In this document: in pieces, positions 1-6,263 of the stretch
Numbering within the stretch: position 1 is the stretch's first letter
Layout of the letters: the number at the start of each line of letters is the position of its first letter
NCBI GenBank assembly: GCA_023412635.1
Contig: JAEYNI010000197.1
Coordinates: forward strand, 1 to 11,337
Direction: 5' to 3'
Source of the DNA: Bacillota bacterium
GTDB lineage: Bacteria > Bacillota > Clostridia > Acetivibrionales > DSM-1351
Length of the DNA stretch: 11,337 nt
Notes under the pieces: model-generated
What the model was told of the DNA's origin: nothing
What the model saw: only the letters and a program-made list of their open reading frames with translations
Databases searched by the model: none
Position numbers and translations under genes: made by a program

Positions 1-244
1 CCTTAAACTTTGCGCCGTCCATAGCTGACATTGTGTTCCAAGGTCTTTCCCATGAACCGGCACCAAACATATCTGCTCCGGCTGCTGCAAAAGTATGCCA
101 GTATGCAACTGCAAATCTTAAGTGATCCTTCATTGTTTTTCCGCCTATAACCGCATCTGGATTATAGTACTTGAATGCTAATGGATTATCAGATCCACTG
201 CCTTCATACTTGATTTTAGAAATTCCGCTGAAAATTTCTGACAT
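1..244 (-). CDS. xylA: Xylose isomerase, N-terminal part (cut by window edge)
   Basis: Xylose isomerase interconverts D-xylose and D-xylulose in the cytoplasm and feeds the xylulokinase encoded upstream. Only the first 81 residues are inside the window. They read MSEIFSGISKIKYEG at the start, then NPLAFKYYNPD, MKDHLRFAVAYWHTF (about 39-52) and the stretch FGAGSWERPW (60-69), which is the typical opening of long (class II, about 440 residue) bacterial xylose isomerases. The catalytic His and metal-binding residues lie further on and are not visible. The ATG at 242-244 follows a GGAGGG ribosome-binding site at 249-254. The gene is third in the order xylB, xylR, xylA, 90 bases after the repressor gene, with a small hairpin in between. 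The family call is firm from sequence recognition; activity cannot be judged from the fragment. Confidence 0.93.
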   Translation of the reverse strand, partial: MSEIFSGISKIKYEGSGSDNPLAFKYYNPDAVIGGKTMKDHLRFAVAYWHTFAAAGADMFGAGSWERPWNTMSAMDGAKFK

Positions 245-248
245 AATA

Positions 249-254
249 CCCTCC
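249..254 (-). promoter_or_regulatory. Ribosome-binding site of xylA
   Basis: On the minus strand GGAGGG stands four bases before the xylA ATG. It fixes the start of the truncated gene and lies only four bases from the hairpin at 259-274. Confidence 0.8.
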
Positions 255-258
255 ATCC

Positions 259-279
259 GCGTGCCATTGCACGCTTTTT
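259..279. other. Perfect hairpin just upstream of the xylA ribosome-binding site
   Basis: GCGTGC and GCACGC form a perfect 6-bp stem around a 4-base loop (259-274). Read on the plus strand it is followed by TTTTT and further T-rich sequence, so it has the form of an intrinsic terminator for antisense transcription. On the minus strand it lies inside the xylR-xylA spacer and would be the last structure in the mRNA before the xylA ribosome-binding site. It could stop antisense transcripts, protect or mark a processed xylA message, or modulate translation. The sequence alone does not decide between these. Confidence 0.55.
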
Positions 280-334
280 AATAATTTTTTATCTACGCTT
301 ATATTACTCTTAAATTGTGCTTATATAATGTACT

Positions 335-1546
335 CTAAAGCCTGTAGCCAAAGAGTTTTTTTAATGGTATAATTGCTGCTCCAAGTGCCGAGGTATCCTC
401 GCCTAATTTGGAAATGAGTATATCAACCCTTGAGGCCGGATATTTCAAAGCCTTAGCTAATGCAATACTCCTAAGGTGCTCAAGAATATCCTCTGGTAAT
501 TTTGTAAGTTCCTTTCCAAGCACTATCCTGGAAGGGTTTATTGTATTGACGAGATTTGCCAGTGCAAGTCCGAGATATCCGGCTGCTTCTACAAGAATCA
601 CTCTTGCAGATTCGTTTCCTGTATTTACGGCACTTATAATATCATCAATGGAATCTATTGTATTAATATCCAGAGCTTCCGGGAAATCGGTTATCAGACC
701 TTGCCTCACAAGCCTTTGGGCCTTTTCAACCATTGACCTGGTTGAAACAAGTGTTTCAAGACAACCATAATTTCCGCAGGCACATTTGGGCCCGTTGTGA
801 TCCACCATAATGTGGCCGATTTCACCGGCACTTCCGCTGCAACCCCTGTAAATATTACCTCCTGCAAATATGCTTGAGCCAATACCCGACTTCATGTTTA
901 TACATACGAAATCCTTTAGTTCTATACAGCAGCCAATCCAGTTTTCACATATGGCCGAGCACATTGCCTCATTATCAACATAGATAGGGAAACAACCCAT
1001 GCTTGACAGCATAAGCCCAAGATCAACCCGTTCCCACCCCAGATTTGGAGCATATATAATCTCATGGGTTATATTGTCCACCATACCTGGAACGGATACT
1101 CCAACTCCCAGTAGTCTATCCTCGGTAATATGGTTTTTCTCAATAATCTGGCGGACTTTTTCCTCTATAAGCCTAATTGCGTCTGAAACTGATTGTCCAA
1201 ATCCGCTTGAGATTTTATCCCTGAATTCAACATTCCCGGTAATATCCATAAGTATGAATCGGATATAGTCTACATCAATATCTACCCCTATGGAGTAATA
1301 GCTTTTAGGATTAAGCTCATAAAGGTTTGGCCTTCTTCCGCCTTTTGAGACTCCAACACCAGCTTCTCGAATATAACTTTTTTCCAAAAGATTTGATACA
1401 ATAATTCCGCATGCAGTTGGAGACAGTCCTGTAAGTTGGGCCAGATCAGCCTTCGATAACTGCTTGTTGGTTCTTATCAATTCCAATAGGGAAGTTTCGT
1501 TAAATTGCTTCAGGAACTTGTTGTTTCCTGTCTTACCCGGTTTCAT
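335..1546 (-). CDS. xylR: ROK-family transcriptional repressor, probable xylose regulator
   Basis: A 403-residue cytoplasmic DNA-binding repressor of the ROK family. An N-terminal winged helix-turn-helix (about 15-80, recognition region SKADLAQLTGLSPTACGIIV at 31-50, wing near KGGRRP) is followed by the sugar-kinase-like ROK domain. That domain shows GVSVPGMVD (about 149-157), GIGSSIFAGGNIYRG, GEIGH (241-245) and the zinc motif CACGNYGC (255-262). The kinase phosphate-binding DxGGT motif is replaced by VGVDIDVD, which is usual for repressors rather than kinases. The open frame extends seven codons further, but AAGGGGG at 1554-1560 lies seven bases before the ATG at 1544-1546, so I use that start. 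The gene sits between xylB and xylA in the same direction, so it very likely senses xylose or a derivative and controls its own operon through the palindrome before xylB. The family is seen directly; the effector is inferred from context. Confidence 0.88.
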   Translation of the reverse strand: MKPGKTGNNKFLKQFNETSLLELIRTNKQLSKADLAQLTGLSPTACGIIVSNLLEKSYIREAGVGVSKGGRRPNLYELNPKSYYSIGVDIDVDYIRFILMDITGNVEFRDKISSGFGQSVSDAIRLIEEKVRQIIEKNHITEDRLLGVGVSVPGMVDNITHEIIYAPNLGWERVDLGLMLSSMGCFPIYVDNEAMCSAICENWIGCCIELKDFVCINMKSGIGSSIFAGGNIYRGCSGSAGEIGHIMVDHNGPKCACGNYGCLETLVSTRSMVEKAQRLVRQGLITDFPEALDINTIDSIDDIISAVNTGNESARVILVEAAGYLGLALANLVNTINPSRIVLGKELTKLPEDILEHLRSIALAKALKYPASRVDILISKLGEDTSALGAAIIPLKKLFGYRL

Positions 1547-1553
1547 GTCCCTG

Positions 1554-1560
1554 CCCCCTT
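1554..1560 (-). promoter_or_regulatory. Ribosome-binding site deciding the xylR start
   Basis: AAGGGGG on the minus strand, seven bases before the internal ATG at 1544-1546. The longer reading from the ATG at 1565-1567 would place this site inside the coding region and has no comparable site in front of it. Confidence 0.75.
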
Positions 1561-1617
1561 CCCACATTAGTACATTTCGAAGCTTATACCGTCATAAACA
1601 TCATATCGGTTTATCAA

Positions 1618-3147
1618 TTACTTTAGTATGTTATTAAGTTGTGTAAAGTCGTCCTTCAATGACTTATACAACTTTGTATACAATTTATAGAATTCATTGT
1701 ATTTGCTGATGTTTTCCTGGATTGGTGCCAAAGTATCCTTAACCTGGATAATTGCTTCACAGGCTTCAGGAACACTCTTGTATATTCCTGCACCCACTCC
1801 GGCCAGTATTGCAACACCAAGTGCTCCGCCTTCGTCAGACTTGATTCTGTTGATATTTGTTCCGAATATATCTGCCTGCATCTGTCTCCAGATATCACTC
1901 TTTCCGCCGCCGCCTGAAGCTCTAACCTCAGATACGTTAACACCCATACCTCTTATAATTTCCATACAATCTCTAAGGCTGAAAGTTACACCCTCCATTA
2001 TTGAACGAACAAAATGGGGTTTTGTGTGTGAAGCTGTCAACCCAAAGAATACTCCTCTTGCATTTGGATCAAGGTGAGGTGTTCTTTCGCCCATCAGATA
2101 TGGCAGATAGACAAGTCCATCACTGCAAGGCTTAATTGTTTCAGCCTCGGCATCAAGCAGTTTATAGATATAAATATCTGATAATTTCGATGTCATAACT
2201 TCTTCCGCACAGAAGTTATCTCTGAACCAGCTCAGCGAAAGTCCGGCGCCCTGTGTAACACCCATTATATGATAGGTATTGGGTACTGCATGACAGAATG
2301 TATGAACTCTTCCCAATGGGTCTATAGTTAGTTTGTCTGTGTATGCAAAAACAACACCTGACGTTCCGATTGTAGATGATACTACTCCCGGCTTAACAAT
2401 ACCATTACCTACCGCTCCGGCAGCCTGATCCCCGGCTCCGCCTACAACAATAGTTCCTTCATTCAGTCCTGTTGCTGCAGCAGCGGAAGCTGTAACCTTA
2501 CCCGTTACTTCCTGTGATTCATACATCTTACCGAGCATTGAAGTGGATAGTCCCAGTTTGCTTACTACTTCGTCACTCCACTTTCTTTCGGCTATATTCA
2601 TCAACTGCATACCGCTGGCATCAGAAACTTCTGTTGCATATTCACCGGTCAGTCTAAATCGGATATAGTCCTTTGGAAGCAATATTTTTGCAATTTTTTC
2701 AAATATCTGCGGCTCATTATTTTTTACCCACATGATCTTTGATGCAGTAAACCCTGTAAGTGCCGGATTAGCTGTAATTTCAATCAATCTTTCCTTACCG
2801 ATAATTTCTGTTATTTGATCACATTCAGCAGCGCTTCTCTGATCGCACCAGATAATAGCTTTCCTGAGTACCTTGTCATCCTTATCAAGAAGTACGGCTC
2901 CATGCATTTGGCCCGATAAGCCTATACCCTTTATTTCACGCTTATCAACACCACTTTTTAATAGAACATTATTTATACTTTCACATGTGCCCCTCCACCA
3001 CTCTTCAGGTTCTTGCTCTGCCCATCCGAGATTTGGCTGATAAAGTGGGTATTCCACGGTGGAACTCGCTATAGGTTTTCCGCTTTCATTAAACAATACA
3101 GTCTTTACACCTGAGGTTCCAAGATCGATACCAATTAGAAAAGACAA
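1618..3147 (-). CDS. xylB: Xylulokinase (FGGY carbohydrate kinase)
   Basis: Phosphorylates D-xylulose with ATP to xylulose 5-phosphate, which enters the pentose phosphate pathway. At 509 residues it has the usual length for the family. Visible motifs are GIDLGTSGVK (6-15, ATP phosphate binding), GLSGQMHG (76-83, the xylulokinase sugar-site signature), CDQRS (101-105), GGAGDQAAGAVGNG (236-249, with D240 the likely catalytic base) and ASGGGGKSDIW in the C-terminal ATPase lobe. The start is TTG at 3145-3147, supported by AAAGGGGG eight bases upstream and by the match of MSFLIGIDLGTSG to the family N-terminus; no in-frame ATG lies nearby upstream. It is the first gene of the xylB-xylR-xylA run, 71 bases before the repressor, and stands behind a promoter overlapped by a palindromic operator. 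Confidence 0.95.
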   Translation of the reverse strand: MSFLIGIDLGTSGVKTVLFNESGKPIASSTVEYPLYQPNLGWAEQEPEEWWRGTCESINNVLLKSGVDKREIKGIGLSGQMHGAVLLDKDDKVLRKAIIWCDQRSAAECDQITEIIGKERLIEITANPALTGFTASKIMWVKNNEPQIFEKIAKILLPKDYIRFRLTGEYATEVSDASGMQLMNIAERKWSDEVVSKLGLSTSMLGKMYESQEVTGKVTASAAAATGLNEGTIVVGGAGDQAAGAVGNGIVKPGVVSSTIGTSGVVFAYTDKLTIDPLGRVHTFCHAVPNTYHIMGVTQGAGLSLSWFRDNFCAEEVMTSKLSDIYIYKLLDAEAETIKPCSDGLVYLPYLMGERTPHLDPNARGVFFGLTASHTKPHFVRSIMEGVTFSLRDCMEIIRGMGVNVSEVRASGGGGKSDIWRQMQADIFGTNINRIKSDEGGALGVAILAGVGAGIYKSVPEACEAIIQVKDTLAPIQENISKYNEFYKLYTKLYKSLKDDFTQLNNILK

Positions 3148-3155
3148 TGTATAGT

Positions 3156-3163
3156 CCCCCTTT
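3156..3163 (-). promoter_or_regulatory. Ribosome-binding site for the TTG start of xylB
   Basis: AAAGGGGG on the minus strand, eight bases before the TTG codon at 3145-3147. It is the evidence for choosing a TTG start in a frame with no close ATG. Confidence 0.75.
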
Positions 3164-3171
3164 CCAAAGTT

Positions 3172-3198
3172 TACTTTATAATATTATATTATAAAGTA
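3172..3198. promoter_or_regulatory. Perfect 27-base palindrome, candidate XylR operator
   Basis: Two 13-bp arms, TACTTTATAATAT and ATATTATAAAGTA, flank a single central base with no mismatch. On the minus strand the palindrome starts inside the -10 box of the xylB promoter and covers the expected transcription start, the classical position for a repressor. The only regulator nearby is the ROK protein two genes down, so it is the likely ligand. The symmetry is seen directly; the binding partner is inferred. AT-rich DNA can give palindromes by chance, but 13 perfect pairs at this position make that unlikely. Confidence 0.72.
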
Positions 3199-3223
3199 TA
3201 TCAATTATTCGTTGTTTTATCAA
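3195..3223 (-). promoter_or_regulatory. Sigma-A type promoter of the xylB-xylR-xylA operon
   Basis: On the minus strand TTGATA (3218-3223) is followed by exactly 17 bases and then TATACT (3195-3200). Both hexamers are close to consensus and the spacing is optimal. Transcription would begin near 3188, inside the palindrome, leaving a short leader that carries the AAAGGGGG site of xylB. I saw no convincing catabolite-response (cre) element in the spacer. Confidence 0.75.
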
Positions 3224-3289
3224 GATGGTTTTAATAAAAAAGCTAAAGTTTTTATTTTAACTTTATTAAGATTAATCATGCATGGCAGC

Positions 3290-3325
3290 AAAAAACACGT
3301 ATGTCCACAAAAGGCATACGTGTTT
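3290..3325 (-). terminator. Intrinsic terminator after the small unknown gene
   Basis: Eleven perfectly paired bases (AAACACGTATG at 3293-3303 with CATACGTGTTT at 3315-3325) enclose an 11-base loop. Read on the minus strand the stem runs straight into a T6 run (the A-run at 3290-3295). It lies about 60 bases past the stop of the gene at 3385-3642 and separates it from the xylB promoter. The T-run is weaker on the plus strand, so minus-strand termination is the main reading. Confidence 0.82.
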
Positions 3326-3384
3326 AGAATTTACATTCTTAATTCAAAAAATGCATTATTTAAGTTATTCATTTATAAATTATA

Positions 3385-3642
3385 TTAATATAGTACAATC
3401 TCAAACCTGTCAAATTTTATTGATTCACCGAAATGATCACTGTTAAAGCTTGTTTTTCTATATATTCCAAACTCGGTAGTGTTTTTCTTCAGCCATATCG
3501 GAACCTCAATGTCCAGCTGCTTGCAAACTGAAATGAGGCATTCCTCCAATTGATCATGGAATATACCGTTTTCGTTATCCGGAACGGCCCAGGCTTCCTT
3601 TAATAACTTACCGTTTTTGATTATTCTGCCATATAGTTTCAA
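3385..3642 (-). CDS. Small protein of unknown function (85 residues)
   Basis: I do not recognise this protein. It begins MKLYGRIIKNGKLLKEAW and ends in KFDRFEIVLY. It has no signal peptide, membrane segment or cysteine-pair motif, is mixed in charge, and reads like a small cytoplasmic alpha/beta fold: an opening strand with basic turn, a helix around HDQLEECLISVCKQLD (about 29-44), and closing strands. The start is TTG at 3640-3642, nine bases after AAGGGG (3652-3657). No alternative in-frame ATG exists. Its own terminator downstream, the hairpin after cimA upstream and AT-rich promoter-like sequence suggest a single-gene unit between the cimA and xylose operons. The strong ribosome-binding site, good codon structure and tight terminator argue that it is a real gene. 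Confidence 0.75.
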   Translation of the reverse strand: MKLYGRIIKNGKLLKEAWAVPDNENGIFHDQLEECLISVCKQLDIEVPIWLKKNTTEFGIYRKTSFNSDHFGESIKFDRFEIVLY

Positions 3643-3651
3643 AATATTGAT

Positions 3652-3657
3652 CCCCTT
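3652..3657 (-). promoter_or_regulatory. Ribosome-binding site for the TTG start of the small gene
   Basis: AAGGGG on the minus strand, nine bases before the TTG at 3640-3642. It supports the coding call for this short frame. Confidence 0.6.
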
Positions 3658-3667
3658 AACTTAATTA

Positions 3668-3700
3668 TTTGTACTATTATACAAAGCTACGGTTATTATA
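3668..3700 (-). promoter_or_regulatory. Possible promoter region with inverted repeat
   Basis: Two perfect TATAAT hexamers occur on the minus strand (3695-3700 and 3676-3681). The second lies inside an inverted repeat, TTTGTA (3668-3673) and TACAAA (3680-3685) around six bases. Neither hexamer has a good -35 partner at 16-18 bases, so the exact promoter is uncertain. The stretch lies between the cimA terminator hairpin and the small unknown gene and is the natural place for that gene's promoter and an operator. Confidence 0.35.
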
Positions 3701-3725
3701 TACCATTTTATTAAATAATAGTAGC

Positions 3726-3751
3726 AAAAACGATCAGGGGTACTGATACGT
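3726..3751 (-). terminator. Probable terminator of the satD-DUF3307-cimA operon
   Basis: On the minus strand ACG-T-ATCAG and CTGAT-CGT pair over eight bases with one bulged T, around a 5-base loop, and run into a T-run (A-run at 3726-3730). It begins about 27 bases after the cimA stop. The stem is shorter and less GC-rich than the leuA terminator, so read-through is possible. Confidence 0.6.
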
Positions 3752-3777
3752 AACAGTTTGGCCGAGGCTTAACCTTT

Positions 3778-5349
3778 TCATATCCCGGTTCCCTTCATAA
3801 GCTTGTGCTCCACAGAATCCACCAGAGCTCTCCAGCTGGCTTCAATTATGTCGGTTGAAACCCCTACTGTTGCCCATATATCCTGCCCGTCGGTTGTCTC
3901 AATTAAAACTCTTACTTTTGAAGCTGTTGCAAAGTTGGAATCCAATACTCTTACCTTGTAGTCGGTCAGTTTCATTTCAGCTATTTCCGGATAGAAACGT
4001 TCCAAGGCTTTTCTCAAGGCCTTGTCAAGAGCATTAACCGGGCCGTCGCCTTCCGCCGCTGTTATCTCAGTCTGTCCATCTACCAGTATTTTTATCATTG
4101 CAGATGAATTAACACTGTTTACTGTGGGTTCATTTACTATAACCTTGAATTCCTTTAGTTCAAAAAAGGGCTTATATTTTCCCAGCATTTTACGGATTAC
4201 AAGTTCGAAGGAACTCTCTGCACCTTCATACTGGTACCCTTCGTACTCCAGTTCTTTAAGCCGTTCAATAATCTTTTTGGTTTCTGGAGAATCCTTGGTT
4301 ATTGAGTTATCCACCATATTTATCATACTCATCACTGCGCTTCTGCCTGCTACCTCGGACATAAGTATATTTCTCTGGTTCCCAACCACCTCCGGGTTAA
4401 ACATCTCATAGGCAGAAGTATTTTTATTTACGGCATCGGCGTGCATACCCGCTTTGTGGGCAAAGGCACAGTTTCCTACAAAAGGAGCCCTTTCATCATG
4501 AATTATGTTTGCTACCTCACTGACATATCTTGCCGTAGAGGTAAGCTTCTCCATGTTTTCGGCGGGAATACAGTCGTAATTCATCATCAGCTGCAAATTT
4601 GGAATTATTGTACATAGATTGGCGTTACCACATCTTTCCCCAAAGCCGTTTATCGTACCCTGAATCTGAACAGCTCCCACCTCAACAGCAGCTATGGAGC
4701 CTGCAACTGCCATCCCGTTATCATTGTGACAGTGGATTCCTATTGCGCAATTCACCTCATTACGCACAAGACCTGTAATTTTTGCAATATTCGACGGAAG
4801 ACTTGCACCCTTTGTATCGCAAAGGCAGATAGTATCTGCACCTGCCTTGCAGGCTACTCTTAATGTTTCCATTGCATATTCCGGATTGGCATTATACCCG
4901 TCAAAAAAATGCTCAGCATCATAAACCACTGTCCTACCGTTCTCTTTGAGAAATTTTATGGTATCTGATATCATCTTCAGGTTTTCTTCCAGTGTGGTTT
5001 TTAATATGTCAGTAACCTGAAAGTCCCAGGCTTTCCCAAACACAGCAATTGCCTCTGTACCCGCCTTTAGAAGAGATTTTAAATTAACATCCTCCTCAGC
5101 TTTTATGTTAGCCCTCCTGGTTGCACCAAAGGCTATTATCTTAGAGGTTGTCAGCTTCAGTTTAAGAACCTTCTCAAAAAACTCCAGATCCTTTGGATTT
5201 GAGCCGGGATTTCCCGCCTCAATATAATCTATCCCCAATTTATCCAGCTTATTTACTATTTTAAGTTTATCCTCCACCGTAAAGGATATTCCCAATGCCT
5301 GAGCTCCGTCTCTAAGTGTTGAATCATATATAATGAGCTTGTTTGACAT
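3778..5349 (-). CDS. cimA: Citramalate synthase (LeuA-like)
   Basis: Condenses pyruvate and acetyl-CoA to (R)-citramalate, first step of the threonine-independent route to 2-oxobutyrate and isoleucine; the later steps use the LeuCD and LeuB enzymes. The 523 residues match the long citramalate synthase group in length. The TIM-barrel HMGL domain shows DSTLRDGAQ (9-17), DAEHFFDGY (144-152), the metal site IHCHNDNGMA (205-214), NGFGERCGNANL (234-245) and AFAHKAGMHADAV (295-307). The C-terminal LeuA-type regulatory domain (about 395-523) shows EGDGPVNALDKAL and VGVSTDIIEASW, so feedback control, probably by isoleucine, is expected. DAEHFFDGYN and FAHKAGMHADAV separate it from true isopropylmalate synthase as encoded at 7242-8771. 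The ATG at 5347-5349 follows AAAGGGG (5359-5365). It lies 24 bases after the DUF3307 gene and so is very likely cotranscribed with satD. Confidence 0.9.
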   Translation of the reverse strand: MSNKLIIYDSTLRDGAQALGISFTVEDKLKIVNKLDKLGIDYIEAGNPGSNPKDLEFFEKVLKLKLTTSKIIAFGATRRANIKAEEDVNLKSLLKAGTEAIAVFGKAWDFQVTDILKTTLEENLKMISDTIKFLKENGRTVVYDAEHFFDGYNANPEYAMETLRVACKAGADTICLCDTKGASLPSNIAKITGLVRNEVNCAIGIHCHNDNGMAVAGSIAAVEVGAVQIQGTINGFGERCGNANLCTIIPNLQLMMNYDCIPAENMEKLTSTARYVSEVANIIHDERAPFVGNCAFAHKAGMHADAVNKNTSAYEMFNPEVVGNQRNILMSEVAGRSAVMSMINMVDNSITKDSPETKKIIERLKELEYEGYQYEGAESSFELVIRKMLGKYKPFFELKEFKVIVNEPTVNSVNSSAMIKILVDGQTEITAAEGDGPVNALDKALRKALERFYPEIAEMKLTDYKVRVLDSNFATASKVRVLIETTDGQDIWATVGVSTDIIEASWRALVDSVEHKLMKGTGI

Positions 5350-5373
5350 ATTTTTCTTCCCCTTTCATTAAAG

Positions 5374-6159
5374 CTATAGTCCTTTAAAGACCAATGTATA
5401 GGCTGCCACTGAAAATACAACGCTTACCAATGTTCCGATTAAATAATACTCTGCAAACTTCCGGTCTTTCGCTATGGCATCATATCTGGCAATTGATTTG
5501 GCTGTCAATATAAAACCAAGAGCTGAAAATTGATTTATACTTAGAAAAAATACTATTAAAATTCGTTCAAGACTTCCTATAATTGCTCCCGTTCTCTGAT
5601 GTTTCTCATCCCTTGCCACTTCATCCTCCGGCTTAAAGTTTGAAAAAAACAAACTAAAGATTATGTTTGCCGGCTTTAATATAAGTAAAGCAAGTAGTAA
5701 CCATTTAATTACTGAAACAGGGAGCAGATTTATCATAAGTAACAGATCGTTCCACATTTCATAGAAATATACCAGTCCTCCCGGCAAATTACTTTTTATA
5801 TATAGCAGAGCTATAAATATCAGCAATACTGTATGTAAAAGCTGGTCTGCGGCAAATACAATGGCCTGTCTGGTAAAAAAGTAACTGCTGGCAGCCTTTC
5901 TACTGAGCCAGTATTTAAGAGAATCAACTGCGAAATGAGCAAGAACTGCAAGTACAAGACAAATTATGAGCAGTATATTAATTCTTATAAAAATTAATGC
6001 CAGCAAATATGGAATACCATATTGCATTGCGTGTATTATCACACCGCGGTAACTTGTTTTCTTATTATTTGCTATTTTTTCAGTTTGTAAATAAAAATCC
6101 CCTATTACATGCAGAACCAATAGTAATGAAATAAGTGAAAAACCCAAAATCCTATCCAT
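5374..6159 (-). CDS. DUF3307 integral membrane protein (SatD partner)
   Basis: A 261-residue polytopic membrane protein of the DUF3307 family; its molecular role is not known to me. About seven hydrophobic segments are visible (near 5-20, 41-58, 61-80, 98-120, 150-172, 197-220, 238-258). Conserved polar residues sit in or beside the membrane: LHVIGDFYLQTEKIANNK (16-33), H43, HFAVDSLKYW (75-84), DQLLHT (105-110) and GSLERI (195-200). Paired His and Asp residues at helix ends suggest a metal site or a membrane enzyme rather than a simple anchor, but this is inference. The longer frame starts at 6213 without a good ribosome-binding site; GGGGGG at 6165-6170 lies five bases before the ATG at 6157-6159, so I use that. 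Genes of this family commonly stand next to satD, as here, where the gap is 104 bases; cimA follows after 24 bases. Confidence 0.8.
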   Translation of the reverse strand: MDRILGFSLISLLLVLHVIGDFYLQTEKIANNKKTSYRGVIIHAMQYGIPYLLALIFIRINILLIICLVLAVLAHFAVDSLKYWLSRKAASSYFFTRQAIVFAADQLLHTVLLIFIALLYIKSNLPGGLVYFYEMWNDLLLMINLLPVSVIKWLLLALLILKPANIIFSLFFSNFKPEDEVARDEKHQRTGAIIGSLERILIVFFLSINQFSALGFILTAKSIARYDAIAKDRKFAEYYLIGTLVSVVFSVAAYTLVFKGL

Positions 6160-6164
6160 AGCTG

Positions 6165-6170
6165 CCCCCC
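6165..6170 (-). promoter_or_regulatory. Ribosome-binding site deciding the DUF3307 start
   Basis: GGGGGG on the minus strand five bases before the ATG at 6157-6159. It favours the shorter protein, which then begins directly with the first membrane segment, as expected for the family. Confidence 0.65.
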
Positions 6171-6263
6171 GATAACTTGTTGTATTTACTCTACAGTATT
6201 TATCCAGCTGCATTTTACACTTTTGTATTTTTGCCTGCCGGTATTAACCCATTCAGCCTCAAG

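Noticed and set aside
222..240. Possible CodY-like sequence (AATTTTCAG) at the start of xylA
   Set aside because: Only the first nine bases match; the second half has several mismatches and it lies inside the coding sequence.
408..770. Plus-strand open frame of 120 codons, and similar plus-strand frames within xylB, cimA, leuA, ilvC and ilvN
   Set aside because: They are antisense shadows of well-supported genes, without ribosome-binding sites or family resemblance.
1656..1943. Minus-strand 95-codon frame inside xylB
   Set aside because: Out-of-frame shadow of the xylulokinase C-terminal region, which is intact and matches its family.
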